Below, piece by piece: positions 54,262 to 62,687 of a DNA stretch of 64,000 bases. Position 1 is the first letter of the stretch. Every line of letters begins with the position of its first letter. The stretch is from the NCBI GenBank assembly GCA_035628505.1, contig DASPJR010000118.1, positions 1 through 64,000 on the forward strand. The letters run 5' to 3'. The translations under genes were made by a program, and so were the position numbers. Source of the DNA: DASPJR01 sp035628505. Its GTDB lineage: Bacteria > Planctomycetota > SZUA-567 > H5-PLA8. The notes below the pieces were generated by a model that did not search any database, was not told where the DNA came from, and saw only the letters and a list, made by a program, of their open reading frames with translations.

Positions 54262-55308
54262 ATGTCAGTGATCAAGGTTGGCAAAGCCCAGTTCCGTTTC
54301 TCGGTCGGTCCGTGGAATCTGCATCCAGGCGCCGATCCCTTCGGCCCGCCCGTGCGTGAAGAGTTTTCGTGGGCGCACAAGATGGAGATCTTTAAGGAGA
54401 TCGGCTTCGACGCCATTCAGTTCCACGATGACGACGTCTGCTCGGCGGAACTGAACCCGGCTGAGACCACCAAGGCCGTGAAGGCCATGAAGAAGCAGCT
54501 TAAGGACCTGGGCATGGAAGCCGAGTTCGTGGCACCGCGCCTGTGGGAGCATCCCAACACGGTCGATGGTGGCTGGACGGCCAACGACCCCAAGTGCCGC
54601 AAGTACGCGATCGACCGCAGCAAGCGCGCCATCGATATTGCGCTGGAACTCGGCACGAAGAAGATCGTGCTCTGGCCGGCGCGCGAAGGCACATACATTC
54701 GCGAAGCCAAGGATCCGTTTGAGAGCTATAAGCGTTATAGCGAATACCTCAACACGCTGCTCGATTACGACAGCTCCATACTTCTCCTCGGCGAGATGAA
54801 GCCGAATGAACCGACTGACGCGGCCTACCTGCCCACGCCCGGACACTTCCTCGCCGTGGGCGCGCAGACCAAAGATCCCAAGCGCGTGGGCGTGCTGATC
54901 GAATCGGCGCACTCGCTGCTGCTCGGCGTGGACGCTTCCGACGACATGGCCCTCTGCATGGCGCTCGGCAAGCTCTGGGGCGTGCATCTCAACGATCAGG
55001 ACGGCCTCAAGTACGATCAGGACAAGTCCTTCGGCGCCGTCAATATTCGCCGTGCCTTCAACCAGGTGTGGGTGCTCGCGCGCGGCGGTTTCGGACAGAA
55101 GGGCGAATACGTCGGGCTCGACGTCAAGGCGATGCGCACGCAGAAGCAGGATGCGTCGATGAAGCATCTGTCGAACTCGCTGCAGTTCTTCAAGGATCTG
55201 TGCGAAATTGTTCAGAAAGTCGATGGCGACAAGGTGGCTCAGTGCCGCAACGAGCGCGACTACGAAGAGCTCGAACGCTACATCGTCCGCCTTCTCATGG
55301 GCAAGTAA
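54262..55308 (+). CDS. Xylose-isomerase-family enzyme
   Basis: A 348-aa TIM barrel close in pattern to class I (actinobacterial) xylose isomerases. By eye the conserved sites are W18, H55 (FHDDD), W138 (LWPAREG), E178 and K180 (GEMKPNEP), E214 and H217 (ESAH), D252/D254 (KYDQD) and D287 (GLDVK). The metal-1 ligand equivalent to Asp245 of those enzymes is His242 (VHLNDQDG), an unusual change. AAAGGAGA precedes the ATG. Last gene of the GntR cluster, followed by a terminator. Aldose-ketose isomerisation is likely; the sugar is not necessarily xylose. Confidence 0.82.
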   Translation: MSVIKVGKAQFRFSVGPWNLHPGADPFGPPVREEFSWAHKMEIFKEIGFDAIQFHDDDVCSAELNPAETTKAVKAMKKQLKDLGMEAEFVAPRLWEHPNTVDGGWTANDPKCRKYAIDRSKRAIDIALELGTKKIVLWPAREGTYIREAKDPFESYKRYSEYLNTLLDYDSSILLLGEMKPNEPTDAAYLPTPGHFLAVGAQTKDPKRVGVLIESAHSLLLGVDASDDMALCMALGKLWGVHLNDQDGLKYDQDKSFGAVNIRRAFNQVWVLARGGFGQKGEYVGLDVKAMRTQKQDASMKHLSNSLQFFKDLCEIVQKVDGDKVAQCRNERDYEELERYIVRLLMGK

Positions 55309-55349
55309 GCGCCGCCACAAAAATACAGTAGCAGCCCGAATTTCTCAGA

Positions 55350-55380
55350 AAACTCTCCGCAGATGCGGGGAGTTTTTTCT
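55350..55380 (+). terminator. Intrinsic terminator of the sugar cluster
   Basis: ACTCTCCGCA and TGCGGGGAGT form a 10-bp stem (one mismatched/wobble pair) with a 2-nt GA turn, followed by a run of T. It lies 42 bases after the isomerase stop. Confidence 0.9.
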
Positions 55381-55575
55381 TGCGTTGCCGCCTTTACTGC
55401 GGTTGAGGGCAGCGTGACTATTTAATCAGCGCGTGCTCTGTTACAGATTCAATTTTTGAAGAAGTCCACTACACTCTTCGAATCACGATTGAGACGGACT
55501 TAAATCGGCATTGAAGGTGCTTTGCAACACGAACGCTGAGGCCGTCTAATACATCGAGTTTCTTGTGGAGAAAGC

Positions 55576-57897
55576 ATGCGAGTTCATCCATTCATAGCCG
55601 CATTGTTCTTATTTGGTATTGCTGTGGGCGTCTCAGCCGCCGGGCCTGCCACGCAGATGTCTATTGCTTCAGGAAACAATCAGAGCGTCACCGTCGGCAC
55701 TTCCGTTCCCACGGTTGTTTGTGTGATCGTCCGGGACGCGAATGGCGCGGCTGTTTCGGGTGTCAGCGTCACGTGGGGGCTGATCACTGGCGGCGGGAGC
55801 ATCACGGGCGAGACGCAGATTACCGATACGCGCGGCATTGCCACTCTGGGCAGCTGGACGTTGGGCACTGCCGCTGGAACTAATACCATTACCGCCCAAA
55901 GCGCCGGACTCAACGATGTGTTGTTCACCGCCACGGGACTTGCCGGAGCGGCGACGCAGATGACCGCGCTCTCAGGTGATAATCAGAGCGCGCCCGCTGG
56001 AGGACCAGTTCCCATTCTGCCTTCTGTTTCGGTGAAAGATGTGCATGGCAATCCGGTTCTTGATGTTGCGGTGGAGTGGGGCGGTATCAGCGGCGGCGGA
56101 AGCATTACCGGCTCCAGTTCGAAGACGAATGCCGATGGCGTTGCGGCGCCGGGTTCCTGGACACTCGGCAGGACGTTAGGGCGCAACACGCTCACTGCCA
56201 GCGGCGCGGGTCTGCCATCGGTGACGTTCACCGCCACAGCGGTTGCGGGCGCGCCGGCGAAGCTTGTGGTTGCGGCAGGAAATTTCCAGACAGCCGCAGT
56301 GGGCACACCCGTTTCGGATGTCGTCTGCGCGGCCGTGCGCGACGCCAACAACATCGGCGTGCAGGGTGTGAGCGTCACGTTTGGCGATGTCACTGGCGGA
56401 GGTTCGATCACCGGCGCCGAGCAGGTTACGGACGCCAACGGCATCGTGACGCTCGGCAGCTGGACGCTAGGACCCGTTCCCGGAACGAACACGATTTCCG
56501 CGAGCACGTCTGGGCTGACAGCCATTACGTTTACGGCCACCGGTGTAGCCGCGGCCACAGATGCAAACGCGGTGATCAAGTGGAACAATGCCCTGCTGCA
56601 GGCGGTGAAGAACACAAAAGTGTCGCCTCCGGTCTCTTCACGTGCGCTGGCCATTGTTCACACCGCTATGTTCGATGCCTGGGCAGCGTACGATCCCGTG
56701 GCGCTCGGCACGCAGCTCGGGGCATCGCTGCGCCGCTCCGAAGCGGAGCGCACCGTTCTGAACAAGCAGACGGCCGTCGGCTATGCCGCGTACCGCACGC
56801 TCGTCGATTTATTCCCGACACAACAGATTCTCTTTGATTCACTGGCGGCAAGTGAAGCGCTTGAGCCTTCGAACACGAGCACCGATCCGTCCACGCCGGC
56901 GGGAGTTGGCAACGCGGCCGCTGCAGCGCTGATTGCCTTCCGGCACAGCGACGGCTCCAATCAGCTCGGCGATCTTAGTCCGGGCGCTTACAGCGATTAC
57001 ACCGGCTACGGGAGCGTTAACACGCCCGACGAGCTGAAGGATCCGAACCTGTGGCAGCCGCTGCGGCTTGCTAACGGTCAGGTCCAGACCTTCCTGGTGC
57101 CGCATTGGGGAAGGGTGACTCCATTCGCAATCGGCACAGGCACGACGCGTCAGAAAATGATGCCCAAGCCGCCGGCACGAACGCCCGGGAATGCGTACAA
57201 GAAGCAGGCGAAGGAAGTTCTCGAGCTGTCCGCGGCATTGAACGACACCACCAAAACAATGGCGGAGTACTGGGCCGACGGAGCGGGCACGGACACGCCG
57301 CCGGGTCACTGGTTCCGCATCGCGCAGTTCGTTTCGCAGCGCGATCAGCACTCGCTGGATGAAGACGTGAAGCTCTTCTTCGCGCTCGGCAATGCGGTTT
57401 TCGATGCGGGCATAGAAGTGTGGGATTGTAAGCGTCACTATGACTCTGTGCGGCCGATCAGCGCCATCCGCCACCTGTACAAAGGTCAGAGCGTGCAGGC
57501 GTGGGCCGGGCCGGGGCAGGGGACGCAGACGATCAGCGGTGAAAGCTGGCAGAGCTACATTGCCACCCCGCCGTTTGGCGAATACGTTTCCGGTCACAGC
57601 ACCTTCAGCGCCGCCGCCGCGCAGATCCTGCGCTCGTTTACGCGCAAGGACAACTTCGGCTTCAGTGTGGTTGTGCCGGCAGGATCGTCGCTGATCGAGC
57701 CCGGAACTCCGTCGCAGGAGGTCACGTTCACCTGGAAGCGCTTTACCGACGCGGCCAACGATGCCGGGATGTCACGCCGGTATGGCGGCATCCATTTCAA
57801 AGACGGCGACCTGCAGGGCCGCGCCCTCGGAAAGAAAATCGGCGTGCTGGTCTGGAAAAAAGCGCTGCAGTACATCGAAGGAAAAGTGAAGCCCTGA
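55576..57897 (+). CDS. Exported Ig-repeat / vanadium-haloperoxidase-like protein
   Basis: A 773-aa exported protein with signal peptide IAALFLFGIAVGVSAAG. Three consecutive Big-1/invasin-like Ig repeats of about 100 residues occupy 24-325, each with GGGSITG and LGSWTLG near its centre and end. The C-terminal domain (330-773) belongs to the vanadium-dependent haloperoxidase/PAP2 superfamily: K-x6-RP in KRHYDSVRP (about 617-625), SGHS (about 671) and SR-x5-H in SRRYGGIH (about 733). GGAG lies before ATG 55576. Probably extracellular; whether it binds vanadate (haloperoxidase) or acts as a phosphatase cannot be read here. Confidence 0.85.
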   Translation: MRVHPFIAALFLFGIAVGVSAAGPATQMSIASGNNQSVTVGTSVPTVVCVIVRDANGAAVSGVSVTWGLITGGGSITGETQITDTRGIATLGSWTLGTAAGTNTITAQSAGLNDVLFTATGLAGAATQMTALSGDNQSAPAGGPVPILPSVSVKDVHGNPVLDVAVEWGGISGGGSITGSSSKTNADGVAAPGSWTLGRTLGRNTLTASGAGLPSVTFTATAVAGAPAKLVVAAGNFQTAAVGTPVSDVVCAAVRDANNIGVQGVSVTFGDVTGGGSITGAEQVTDANGIVTLGSWTLGPVPGTNTISASTSGLTAITFTATGVAAATDANAVIKWNNALLQAVKNTKVSPPVSSRALAIVHTAMFDAWAAYDPVALGTQLGASLRRSEAERTVLNKQTAVGYAAYRTLVDLFPTQQILFDSLAASEALEPSNTSTDPSTPAGVGNAAAAALIAFRHSDGSNQLGDLSPGAYSDYTGYGSVNTPDELKDPNLWQPLRLANGQVQTFLVPHWGRVTPFAIGTGTTRQKMMPKPPARTPGNAYKKQAKEVLELSAALNDTTKTMAEYWADGAGTDTPPGHWFRIAQFVSQRDQHSLDEDVKLFFALGNAVFDAGIEVWDCKRHYDSVRPISAIRHLYKGQSVQAWAGPGQGTQTISGESWQSYIATPPFGEYVSGHSTFSAAAAQILRSFTRKDNFGFSVVVPAGSSLIEPGTPSQEVTFTWKRFTDAANDAGMSRRYGGIHFKDGDLQGRALGKKIGVLVWKKALQYIEGKVKP

Positions 57898-57946
57898 GGC
57901 GCTAAAGGGACTTGCATCGGCGCCGCGGAAATTGACACTGAATGCC

Positions 57947-58132
57947 ATGAGGTATGCAGCAGGCAAATGTCTTGAACTAATCGGCCTGGTGATCGTCTTC
58001 GCGGCGCTTCTCGCAGGTCTGGGACTGACCAGCGACGGGCAGGCGAGCATGGGCAAAGAGATGCTGCTGCTGGGAGTCGGCGGCATGGTCTTCACGCTCG
58101 GCTGGATGATCGAGCGCGGTTCGCAAGCCTGA
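57947..58132 (+). CDS. Small two-helix membrane protein
   Basis: A 61-aa protein with two predicted membrane helices (ELIGLVIVFAALLAGLGL and MLLLGVGGMVFTLGWMI) joined by a short polar loop with MGKEM. ATG 57947 is preferred over the TTG at 57932. No family recognised. Confidence 0.5.
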   Translation: MRYAAGKCLELIGLVIVFAALLAGLGLTSDGQASMGKEMLLLGVGGMVFTLGWMIERGSQA

Positions 58133-58207
58133 TCGCGGGGTTCAAGCCAGGTGCCCTGATTGACGATACAGCCCCTGTCCACATTACGCGTCCATGGGGC
58201 AATCTGC

Positions 58208-58624
58208 ATGACACGAACAACTTTCATTGTGTTACTCCTGAGTGCCGCACTTTCTGTTGCGCTGCCGGCGGGGGAGGGTTCGCGCTGGGCTGAAGAACAT
58301 CCTGAAGCGCGCAAGAAACTGCATAACGTGTTCGCGCAGTTCCCGCGCCTGCGCGACGAACTGGCAGGGGTTGCTGAAGAAGATCCAGAAATGCTGCGCG
58401 AGTACGTTGAATTCCTCGCTGCCAAAGGCGACCGGAACACAAAAGATTTCGCCGACAAGTACGGCCGGAAGGCGCGCGACATCAAGAAAATTCACGAGAA
58501 GATGCCGGAAGCCGTCCGCGCGTTCCGTGAATGGATCCGCGATTTCGAGAAAGGCTCCGTCGCCCTGGCTCGAAACAAGGCAGCCTTGCGCGAGGTTCTG
58601 GCCGAGCGCCGCGAACGGCGTTAA
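58208..58624 (+). CDS. Small secreted helical protein
   Basis: A 138-aa exported protein: signal peptide TTFIVLLLSAALSVALPAGE, then charged amphipathic helices (EARKKLHNVFAQFPRLRDEL; EMLREYVEFLAAKG; KNKAALREVLAERRERR-type). ATG 58208 is taken as it starts the signal; the earlier in-frame start at 58160 does not. No domain recognised. It could be a periplasmic chaperone-like or filament-associated protein, but nothing specific supports that. Confidence 0.6.
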   Translation: MTRTTFIVLLLSAALSVALPAGEGSRWAEEHPEARKKLHNVFAQFPRLRDELAGVAEEDPEMLREYVEFLAAKGDRNTKDFADKYGRKARDIKKIHEKMPEAVRAFREWIRDFEKGSVALARNKAALREVLAERRERR

Positions 58625-58762
58625 CTGTCGCGTCCGCTTGACCGGAAAGTTGTAGGCGCGCAGCCCGCGAGCAAGTCTACGTCACATCCAGAGAAGATTC
58701 GCAGCATAAGCACAGGGCGGAGCCTTGCCGGCACCGCTCTGTTGTGGCGAGATGGGGTGACG

Positions 58763-59125
58763 ATGGTGAAGTCCATATCCGGGCGCTTTAAAAAGCTGAA
58801 CTTTGAACGTGGCGAGCCGCTGCCGCTGCAGCCGCACGAATGCGAACAGCTCGAACGCTGTTTGCAGAATCTTCAGGAGTATTACAACGATGCCGAACCG
58901 CTGCTGATACGGGTCCTGTTTCACGCCGATAAGGACAAGGGGCTGGATTCAAGCCGCTGCGCGCATCTGCGTCTGAGCCTGGGCCGCGTTTATCTTTTTC
59001 AGGGCCGCCCCGTTGAGGCGCTGGCCGCTTTCAAGCGCGCGCTCGACACCGCGCGCAACGCGCGCGACGAAGCCGCGGCCGAGGCGATCGGACGCTACCG
59101 CCTCATGTTTGAAATGATGCAGTGA
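58763..59125 (+). CDS. TPR-like small protein
   Basis: A 120-aa soluble protein with one to two tetratricopeptide-like hairpins (ECEQLERCLQNLQEYYNDAE; LRLSLGRVYLFQGRPVEALA, then FKRALDTARNARDEAAAEA). ATG 58763 follows GGGGTG; a TTG at 58742 is possible. A protein-interaction role is likely, partner unknown. Confidence 0.6.
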   Translation: MVKSISGRFKKLNFERGEPLPLQPHECEQLERCLQNLQEYYNDAEPLLIRVLFHADKDKGLDSSRCAHLRLSLGRVYLFQGRPVEALAAFKRALDTARNARDEAAAEAIGRYRLMFEMMQ

Positions 59126-59152
59126 CGGGTGCTGAGGCGATCGTTGGCCGCC

Positions 59153-60325
59153 TTATTGAAGCCATTCAGGCAGCCGCGTTTTAGCCAGATTTTCCAGCCA
59201 GCGCGCCGGCTCGAACATCGCCGCTTCTTTCGAGCCTGCAAAATCGCTGAGCGATTCCAGACGAGAGAAAGTTTTTTTCAGCGCCGCTTCGTGCTGGCGG
59301 TCGATGCCGCCGCCAATGGCAATGCAGCGGATTCCCTGCCGCGCCGCGCGCCCGGCAACTCCAGCCGGCGCCTTGCCCATTAATGTCTGATCGTCCAGCA
59401 TGCCTTCACCGGTGATCACCAGCGACGCGCCGGCGAGTGCAGCATCGAATTTCAGTGTGTCGAGAACCAGCTCGATGCCGGGCTTTAACGTCGCGTTCAG
59501 AAACGCCAGACAGCCGGCGCCCAGCCCGCCTGCCGCACCGGCACCCGGAATCGTCGCCACATCTTTGCCCAGATCTTTCTTGATGATCTCCGCATAATGC
59601 GCCAGCGCTGCATCGAGGATTTTCTGATCGTCCGGTGTCGCGCCCTTCTGGCGTCCAAAGACGTACGTGGCGCCCTCGGGTCCGCACAATGGATTTCGCA
59701 CGTCGCACGCAACAGTGACCGGAACGGTTCTGGCGCGGGTATTCATTTTCGAGATGTCGATGTGCGCCAGACGGGCGAGCGCCGCGCCGCCGGATTCGAG
59801 TTCTTTTCCGGCAACATCGAGGAAGCGCACGCCGAGCGCCTGCGCCATTCCAGCGCCGCCGTCGTTGGTTGCGCTGCCGCCGAGGCCCAGGAGAATTCGC
59901 ATCCCGCTGGTTTCATGTTCGAGCGCTGCGAGAATCTGATCTCCCACTCCGAGCGATGTCGTGAGTTTGGGATCGCGCTCGGCGTCACTGATGAGATTGA
60001 GCCCGCTCGAGGCGGCCATCTCGATGACCGCGAGCTCGCCCTTGCCTTCCACGACTTTGGGCAGAATCGCAAACGCTGCCGTGCGCGGCGCCTGCAGCGG
60101 GCCGCGCGCAGCCGCTCCGACGCGCAGGGCTCCGGGAACCTGCGAAGCGAGCGCGTCCACCAGGCCCTCGCCGCCGTCGGCAAGCACCACGATGCTCGTG
60201 GACGCTCCACTTGCATGCAGCCCGCGCGCGATGGCTTCCCCGGCGGCTTTGGAGGAGAGCGTTCCCTTGAAGGTTGCACATGCGACAACGACGCGGGGTG
60301 CGGTTTTCTCGTTCTGTGAATTCAT
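59153..60325 (-). CDS. glxK: Glycerate kinase (GlxK/GarK type)
   Basis: A 390-aa type-1 glycerate kinase, converting glycerate to phosphoglycerate at the end of glyoxylate or sugar-acid catabolism. Family features: FKGTLSSKAAGEAIARGL (about 18-35), LADGGEGLVDAL (about 46-57), LLGLGGSATNDGGAGMAQAL (about 145-164), NPLCGPEGATYVFGRQKGA and the C-terminal VITGEGMLDDQTLMGKAP. No glyoxylate-pathway genes adjoin it. There is no strong ribosome-binding site at ATG 60325. Assignment is secure at family level. Confidence 0.93.
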   Translation of the reverse strand: MNSQNEKTAPRVVVACATFKGTLSSKAAGEAIARGLHASGASTSIVVLADGGEGLVDALASQVPGALRVGAAARGPLQAPRTAAFAILPKVVEGKGELAVIEMAASSGLNLISDAERDPKLTTSLGVGDQILAALEHETSGMRILLGLGGSATNDGGAGMAQALGVRFLDVAGKELESGGAALARLAHIDISKMNTRARTVPVTVACDVRNPLCGPEGATYVFGRQKGATPDDQKILDAALAHYAEIIKKDLGKDVATIPGAGAAGGLGAGCLAFLNATLKPGIELVLDTLKFDAALAGASLVITGEGMLDDQTLMGKAPAGVAGRAARQGIRCIAIGGGIDRQHEAALKKTFSRLESLSDFAGSKEAAMFEPARWLENLAKTRLPEWLQ

Positions 60326-60379
60326 AATGTCAGCTTACTGCAGCTAAAGTCCTTTTCCGCGCCGGTTCAAACGGCCGCG

Positions 60380-61084
60380 TCAGTCCTCGTCGCCGGCATC
60401 GTCATCGTCATCAGAGCTCTTCTTGCGCCGCGGCTCCGGCTTCTGCCGCGTGGATGTTTTGTTCTGAGCCGCTTCGGGGTTCGCAGCCATCTCGAGGGCG
60501 GCGGCTTTCTGTTTCAAATGCAGCCGGTAGACATAGAAAGCCCACGCAACAAACGCCAGGATCTGGCCGAGTGTAAAGGCGATCAGATCCGGCCAGGGCG
60601 AGGGCAACCCCAGCTCACCGCCCCACGGCGCCATGCGGACCTTTTCGCTGTTCTCAGGAAACAGGAAAGCGAGAATCAGTGCCGCGACCAGAAAGCCTCC
60701 AGCCATGAAGCCGACCATCGGCAGCACGCCGCCGGGCGCCTCGGGCATGGGCTTCTTCTTCTTCGCGGTTGACTCGCTGTTGTTTTCGCCTGTCGCCGGC
60801 GCGGACTGGCGCACGGAAACCTGCCTGCGGCCGCGCGTGGAGAGTGCTTTAACTTTCTGGGTGGGCGATTTCTCGGGCGCGTCGAACTTGAAGACTTCCT
60901 CAGAGCCCTCCATCACGATCATGGGCTTGTTCGAGTTTGTAAGCGGCTCAATGCGTGTACCGCCTAGAAAACGATATTCCTTGCTGCACCAGGGGCATTT
61001 AATCGTGTCGCCGGCCTTGCGGTCTGCGACGTCAAAAAGAACCTGGCCGCACGCACAGGTGGCTGTTTCAGCAGATGATGACAT
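60380..61084 (-). CDS. Zinc-ribbon, two-helix membrane protein
   Basis: A 234-aa protein. Residues about 8-40 form a zinc ribbon (CACGQVLFDVADRKAGDTIK then CPWC). A long disordered basic/acidic linker leads to two membrane helices (VGFMAGGFLVAALILAFLF and LIAFTLGQILAFVAWAFYVY). The tail is charged and ends in an acidic run (SSDDDDDAGDED). ATG 61084 is used; the upstream frame to 61180 overlaps gatA. It lies 40 bp after gatA. Function unknown. Confidence 0.65.
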   Translation of the reverse strand: MSSSAETATCACGQVLFDVADRKAGDTIKCPWCSKEYRFLGGTRIEPLTNSNKPMIVMEGSEEVFKFDAPEKSPTQKVKALSTRGRRQVSVRQSAPATGENNSESTAKKKKPMPEAPGGVLPMVGFMAGGFLVAALILAFLFPENSEKVRMAPWGGELGLPSPWPDLIAFTLGQILAFVAWAFYVYRLHLKQKAAALEMAANPEAAQNKTSTRQKPEPRRKKSSDDDDDAGDED

Positions 61085-61124
61085 CGATTCGCGCGCTGTC
61101 CCCGGGTTTCCAGCAATTCGGCCT

Positions 61125-62597
61125 TTACAGTTTCGGAACAGCCAGATGATGCTTCGTGCGGGCCTGGTACGCCATTGCAATTTTCAGCAGCCCGCTTTCG
61201 TCAAAGTCCTTGCCCATCAGCTGCACGCCGATTGGCAACCCGCTGGTCGTAAAGCCGCAGGGAATTGAAATGCCAGGGATCGCCGCCAGATTCGCGGAAA
61301 TCGTGAAAATGTCGGAAAGATACATCGAGAGCGGATCCGACGATTTCTCTCCGATCTTAAACGCGGCCGTCGGCGACGTCGGACAGATGATCGCGTCGCA
61401 CTTCTTGAACGCTTCCAGGAAGTCGTTGCGTACCAGCGCGCGGACTTTCTGCGCCTTCAGGTAGTAGGCATCGTAATAGCCGCTGGAAAGCGCGTACGTT
61501 CCGAGCATGATGCGCCGCTTCACCTCAGCGCCAAAACCTTCTGCGCGAGACTTGGAATAGAGATCGACAAGGTTCACCTTTTCCTTCGTGCGGTGCCCGT
61601 AATGCACGCCATCGAAGCGCGCCAGGTTCGACGATGCTTCTGCCGTTGCCACGATGTAGTAAACAGCGACGGCATGCTCAGAGTTCGGCAATGAAATGTC
61701 GACCGTCTCGGCCCCCATCGCGCGGTATTCATCGATTGTCGCGCGAATGGCCTTATCGACCTGCGGATCCGTGCCGGCGATGAAGTACTCTTTGGGGATG
61801 CCCAGCTTCACGCCTTTCAGGCTCTCCGGCGCGCGAAGCGAATAGAGTTCCTGCGGCACCGGGATTTCGGCGCTGGTGGCATCGAAATCGTCTTTGCCGC
61901 TCATGACCGCCGTCACGAGTGCCGCATCTTCAACGCTGCGCGTGAACGGACCGATCTGGTCGAGCGAACTGGCGAAGGCGATAAGGCCGTAGCGCGAGAT
62001 GCGGCCGTAAGTCGGTTTGAATCCACTGATGCCGCACAGCGAGGCTGGCTGGCGGATCGAGCCGCCCGTGTCAGAACCCAGCGAGACCGGCGCAATGGCT
62101 GCAGCAACCGCGGCCGCTGAGCCGCCGGAGGAGCCGCCGGGGACGCACTCGGTGTTCCACGGGTTGCGCGTGGTCACGAAAGCCGAATTTTCCGTTGAGC
62201 TGCCCATGGCGAATTCGTCGAGGTTCGTCTTGCCGATGGGAATGCCGCCCTCGTCCAGCAGTCGCTGCACGGCCGTGGCGGTGTAGGGCGGAACGTAATT
62301 CTCGAGAATCTTCGACGAACAGGTGGTGCGCGTGCCTTTCAGGCACAGGTTGTCTTTAAGCGCGATCGGAACGCCCGCAAGCTTCCCGACTTTTCCAGCG
62401 GCGACGTCAGCATCGACTTTTTTAGCCGCTGCACGCGCGATGTCGCCGAGGATGGTGTTGAACGCTTTGATCTTCGGGTTGAGCGCTTCAGCGCGTTTGA
62501 GTGCCGCTTCCGTGACGTCGCTGGCGGAGAAGGTTTTTGCGCGGATGCCGGCGACGATTTCTGTCGCCGTCAAAGGTACTGATTCCATGGCTGCCAC
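61125..62597 (-). CDS. gatA: Asp/Glu-tRNA amidotransferase subunit A
   Basis: A 490-aa amidase-signature protein that supplies ammonia for converting Glu-tRNA-Gln (and Asp-tRNA-Asn) to the amidated form. The catalytic Ser-cisSer-Lys set is K81 (ALKDN), S156 (PGGSSGGSAA) and S180 (GSDTGGSIRQP), plus FKPTYGRISRYGL. The start is GTG 62597 with GGAGG seven bases upstream; ATG 62588 is too far from it. gatB and gatC are not in the window, so the operon is split or incomplete here. Confidence 0.96.
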   Translation of the reverse strand: MAAMESVPLTATEIVAGIRAKTFSASDVTEAALKRAEALNPKIKAFNTILGDIARAAAKKVDADVAAGKVGKLAGVPIALKDNLCLKGTRTTCSSKILENYVPPYTATAVQRLLDEGGIPIGKTNLDEFAMGSSTENSAFVTTRNPWNTECVPGGSSGGSAAAVAAAIAPVSLGSDTGGSIRQPASLCGISGFKPTYGRISRYGLIAFASSLDQIGPFTRSVEDAALVTAVMSGKDDFDATSAEIPVPQELYSLRAPESLKGVKLGIPKEYFIAGTDPQVDKAIRATIDEYRAMGAETVDISLPNSEHAVAVYYIVATAEASSNLARFDGVHYGHRTKEKVNLVDLYSKSRAEGFGAEVKRRIMLGTYALSSGYYDAYYLKAQKVRALVRNDFLEAFKKCDAIICPTSPTAAFKIGEKSSDPLSMYLSDIFTISANLAAIPGISIPCGFTTSGLPIGVQLMGKDFDESGLLKIAMAYQARTKHHLAVPKL

Positions 62598-62687
62598 TGT
62601 CGTCCTCCCGTTCTGAAGGCGACAATACTAGCGGCAACGCGCAATGGGTAAAGTCCCTGTAGACGGCTCGGCGCCTCTGGTTGGCGC

